DNA of 7,033 nucleotides from CBDULX01 sp048550535 (GTDB lineage: Bacteria > Pseudomonadota > Gammaproteobacteria > SZUA-229): NCBI GenBank assembly GCA_048550535.1, contig JBLYYN010000249.1, positions 1-7,033 of the forward strand, read 5' to 3'. This document shows, piece after piece, positions 6,286-7,033 of this stretch (position 1 is the first letter of the stretch; each line of letters starts with the position of its first letter). A program made the translations under genes and the position numbers. The notes beneath the pieces are model-generated. The model searched no databases, was not told where the DNA came from, and was given only the letters and a program-made list of their open reading frames with translations.

Positions 6286-6343
6286 GTGGATATCAGTGGA
6301 TATCAGGACACCCATCCTAGTGGATATCAGGACACCCATCCTA
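6286..6343. repeat. 24-bp tandem repeat (2.4 copies) upstream of the transposase
   Basis: The unit is GTGGATATCA followed by GGACACCCATCCTA. Two identical full copies sit at 6296-6319 and 6320-6343, preceded by a partial copy (the first 10 bases) at 6286-6295. Each unit starts with GTGG and contains AGGA-CACCCA-TCCT, a 4-bp stem with a 6-base loop. REP-associated transposases are known to recognise REP hairpins with a 5' GTAG/GTGG tetranucleotide, so these are plausible substrate sites of the adjacent transposase. They also lie in the region that must hold the sigZ promoter. Confidence 0.7.
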
Positions 6344-6413
6344 GCACTTGACAAGATTCGTTACAAAGCAGAGGATAAACACTTGGATTATCCCACCGGC
6401 AAAGGAGCTTGCC

Positions 6414-7033
6414 ATGCCCAAACCTCGTTATACTCAGGTCTCGTTAGAGGCTACTTCCTATTACCATTGTGTATCTCGCTGTGTGCGTCGCGCATTTTTA
6501 TGTGGTGATGATCAACTCACAGGACAAAACTATAATCATCGTCGTCAGTGGATTGAAAATAAGCTGTATGAACTGATTGAAATATTTGCGCTTGATGTGT
6601 GTGCGTATGCAGTCATGTCTAACCACTACCATGTCGTACTGCATGTGGATTATGAAAAGGCCCAGGACTGGAGTCGTGATGAAGTCATTGCTCGCTGGCA
6701 TGCATTATTTAAAGGTCATGCACTGTCACAGCGTTATTTACAGAAACAGGCATTAGGTAGCGCTGAATTAAGCGTGCTGGATGAGCTGGTTGAGATCTGG
6801 CGGGATAGACTAATGGATATCAGCTGGTTTATGCGCGTATTGAATGAAACTATTGCGCGACAGGCCAATGAAGAGGATGTCTGTACCGGTCGTTTTTGGG
6901 AAGGTCGCTTTAAATCCCAGGCCTTGCTCGATGAAGCGGCCCTGGCCGCCTGTATGGCCTATGTGGATTTAAATCCGATTCGAGCAAAGTTAGCCGATAC
7001 CCCCGAGCAATCCGACCACACCAGCATTCAACA
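6414..7033 (+). CDS. REP-associated tyrosine transposase (Y1/HUH, IS200-like), 3' end outside window
   Basis: The first 206 residues are readable; the frame is still open at the window end, and relatives of this kind run to roughly 300 residues or more. These single-strand transposases cut and join at REP hairpins through a catalytic tyrosine. Visible features are the start PKPRYTQVSLEATSYYHCVS with SRCVRRAFLCG (21-31), NHRRQWIE (41-48), the HUH metal motif HYH (71-73) within AYAVMSNHYHVVLH, and GRFWEGRFKSQALL (159-172). The catalytic Tyr183 lies in AACMAYVDLNPIRA. The ATG has the Shine-Dalgarno AAAGGAG (6401-6407) at 6-base spacing. A perfect TTGACA (6348-6353) stands upstream, but the nearest -10-like GATAAA is 20 bases on, so the promoter is doubtful. 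It diverges from sigZ across the tandem repeat. Confidence 0.9.
   Translation, partial: MPKPRYTQVSLEATSYYHCVSRCVRRAFLCGDDQLTGQNYNHRRQWIENKLYELIEIFALDVCAYAVMSNHYHVVLHVDYEKAQDWSRDEVIARWHALFKGHALSQRYLQKQALGSAELSVLDELVEIWRDRLMDISWFMRVLNETIARQANEEDVCTGRFWEGRFKSQALLDEAALAACMAYVDLNPIRAKLADTPEQSDHTSIQ

Noticed and set aside
6286..6343. Possible CRISPR array from the short tandem repeats
   Set aside because: Only two full units with no spacers between them and no cas genes; the link to the adjacent transposase explains them better.
6348..6379. Sigma-70 promoter (TTGACA with GATAAA) for the transposase
   Set aside because: The -35 is perfect but the only -10-like hexamer is 20 bases away, so it was mentioned in the gene entry but not called.
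6269..6508. 79-codon plus-strand frame across the tandem repeats and the transposase start
   Set aside because: It is out of phase with the clearly homologous transposase, starts inside repeat-flanking sequence and shows no family resemblance.
6498..6701. 67-codon minus-strand frame inside the transposase
   Set aside because: Antisense shadow of the transposase region that carries the HUH motif; no independent support.

Overview
The window reads as a stretch of gammaproteobacterial chromosome with an accessory, mobile-element-rich right half. The evidence is a canonical Na+/glutamate symporter (GltS), an OprD-type outer-membrane porin (so a Gram-negative), a SigZ-type sigma factor, and a REP-associated (Y1/HUH) transposase of a kind common in gammaproteobacteria. 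The genus cannot be read from the sequence.

Layout, left to right. Positions 1-171 hold the last 48 codons of what looks like an insertion-sequence transposase (+ strand) and a probable element end. Positions 224-1447 (-) encode GltS. An approximately 500-base gap without genes (1448-1954) contains gltS's ribosome binding site and a perfect 14-bp palindrome. Positions 1955-3343 (-) encode the OprD-family porin. Between the porin and the next gene lies a 120-bp structured element (3368-3487), whose left arm can pair with either of two downstream partners. Positions 3502-4635 (-) encode an AT-rich ankyrin-repeat lipoprotein whose start codon sits in the loop of an 18-bp inverted repeat. After a terminator and a REP-like sequence come arsM (4800-5603, -), an As(III) S-adenosylmethionine methyltransferase, and directly upstream of it sigZ (5687-6232, -), an ECF-like sigma factor with a cysteine-rich tail. 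Right of these is a short tandem repeat (6286-6343) and the first 206 codons of a divergently transcribed REP-associated transposase (6414 to the window end, +).

How the parts fit. sigZ and arsM lie in the same direction, 83 bp apart, and probably form one arsenic-related operon. The spacer can fold so that part of the arsM Shine-Dalgarno is paired. The same 12-base core (CAGGACACCCAT and its complement) lies just after arsM and, in opposite orientation, twice between sigZ and the transposase, so the sigZ-arsM pair is bracketed by likely substrates of that transposase. Base composition changes near 3500: a sampled 60-base line in the porin is about 58% G+C, one in the ankyrin gene 25%, and one in arsM 43%. 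This fits an acquired or mosaic right half. GltS and the porin could both serve amino-acid uptake, but nothing in the sequence ties them together.
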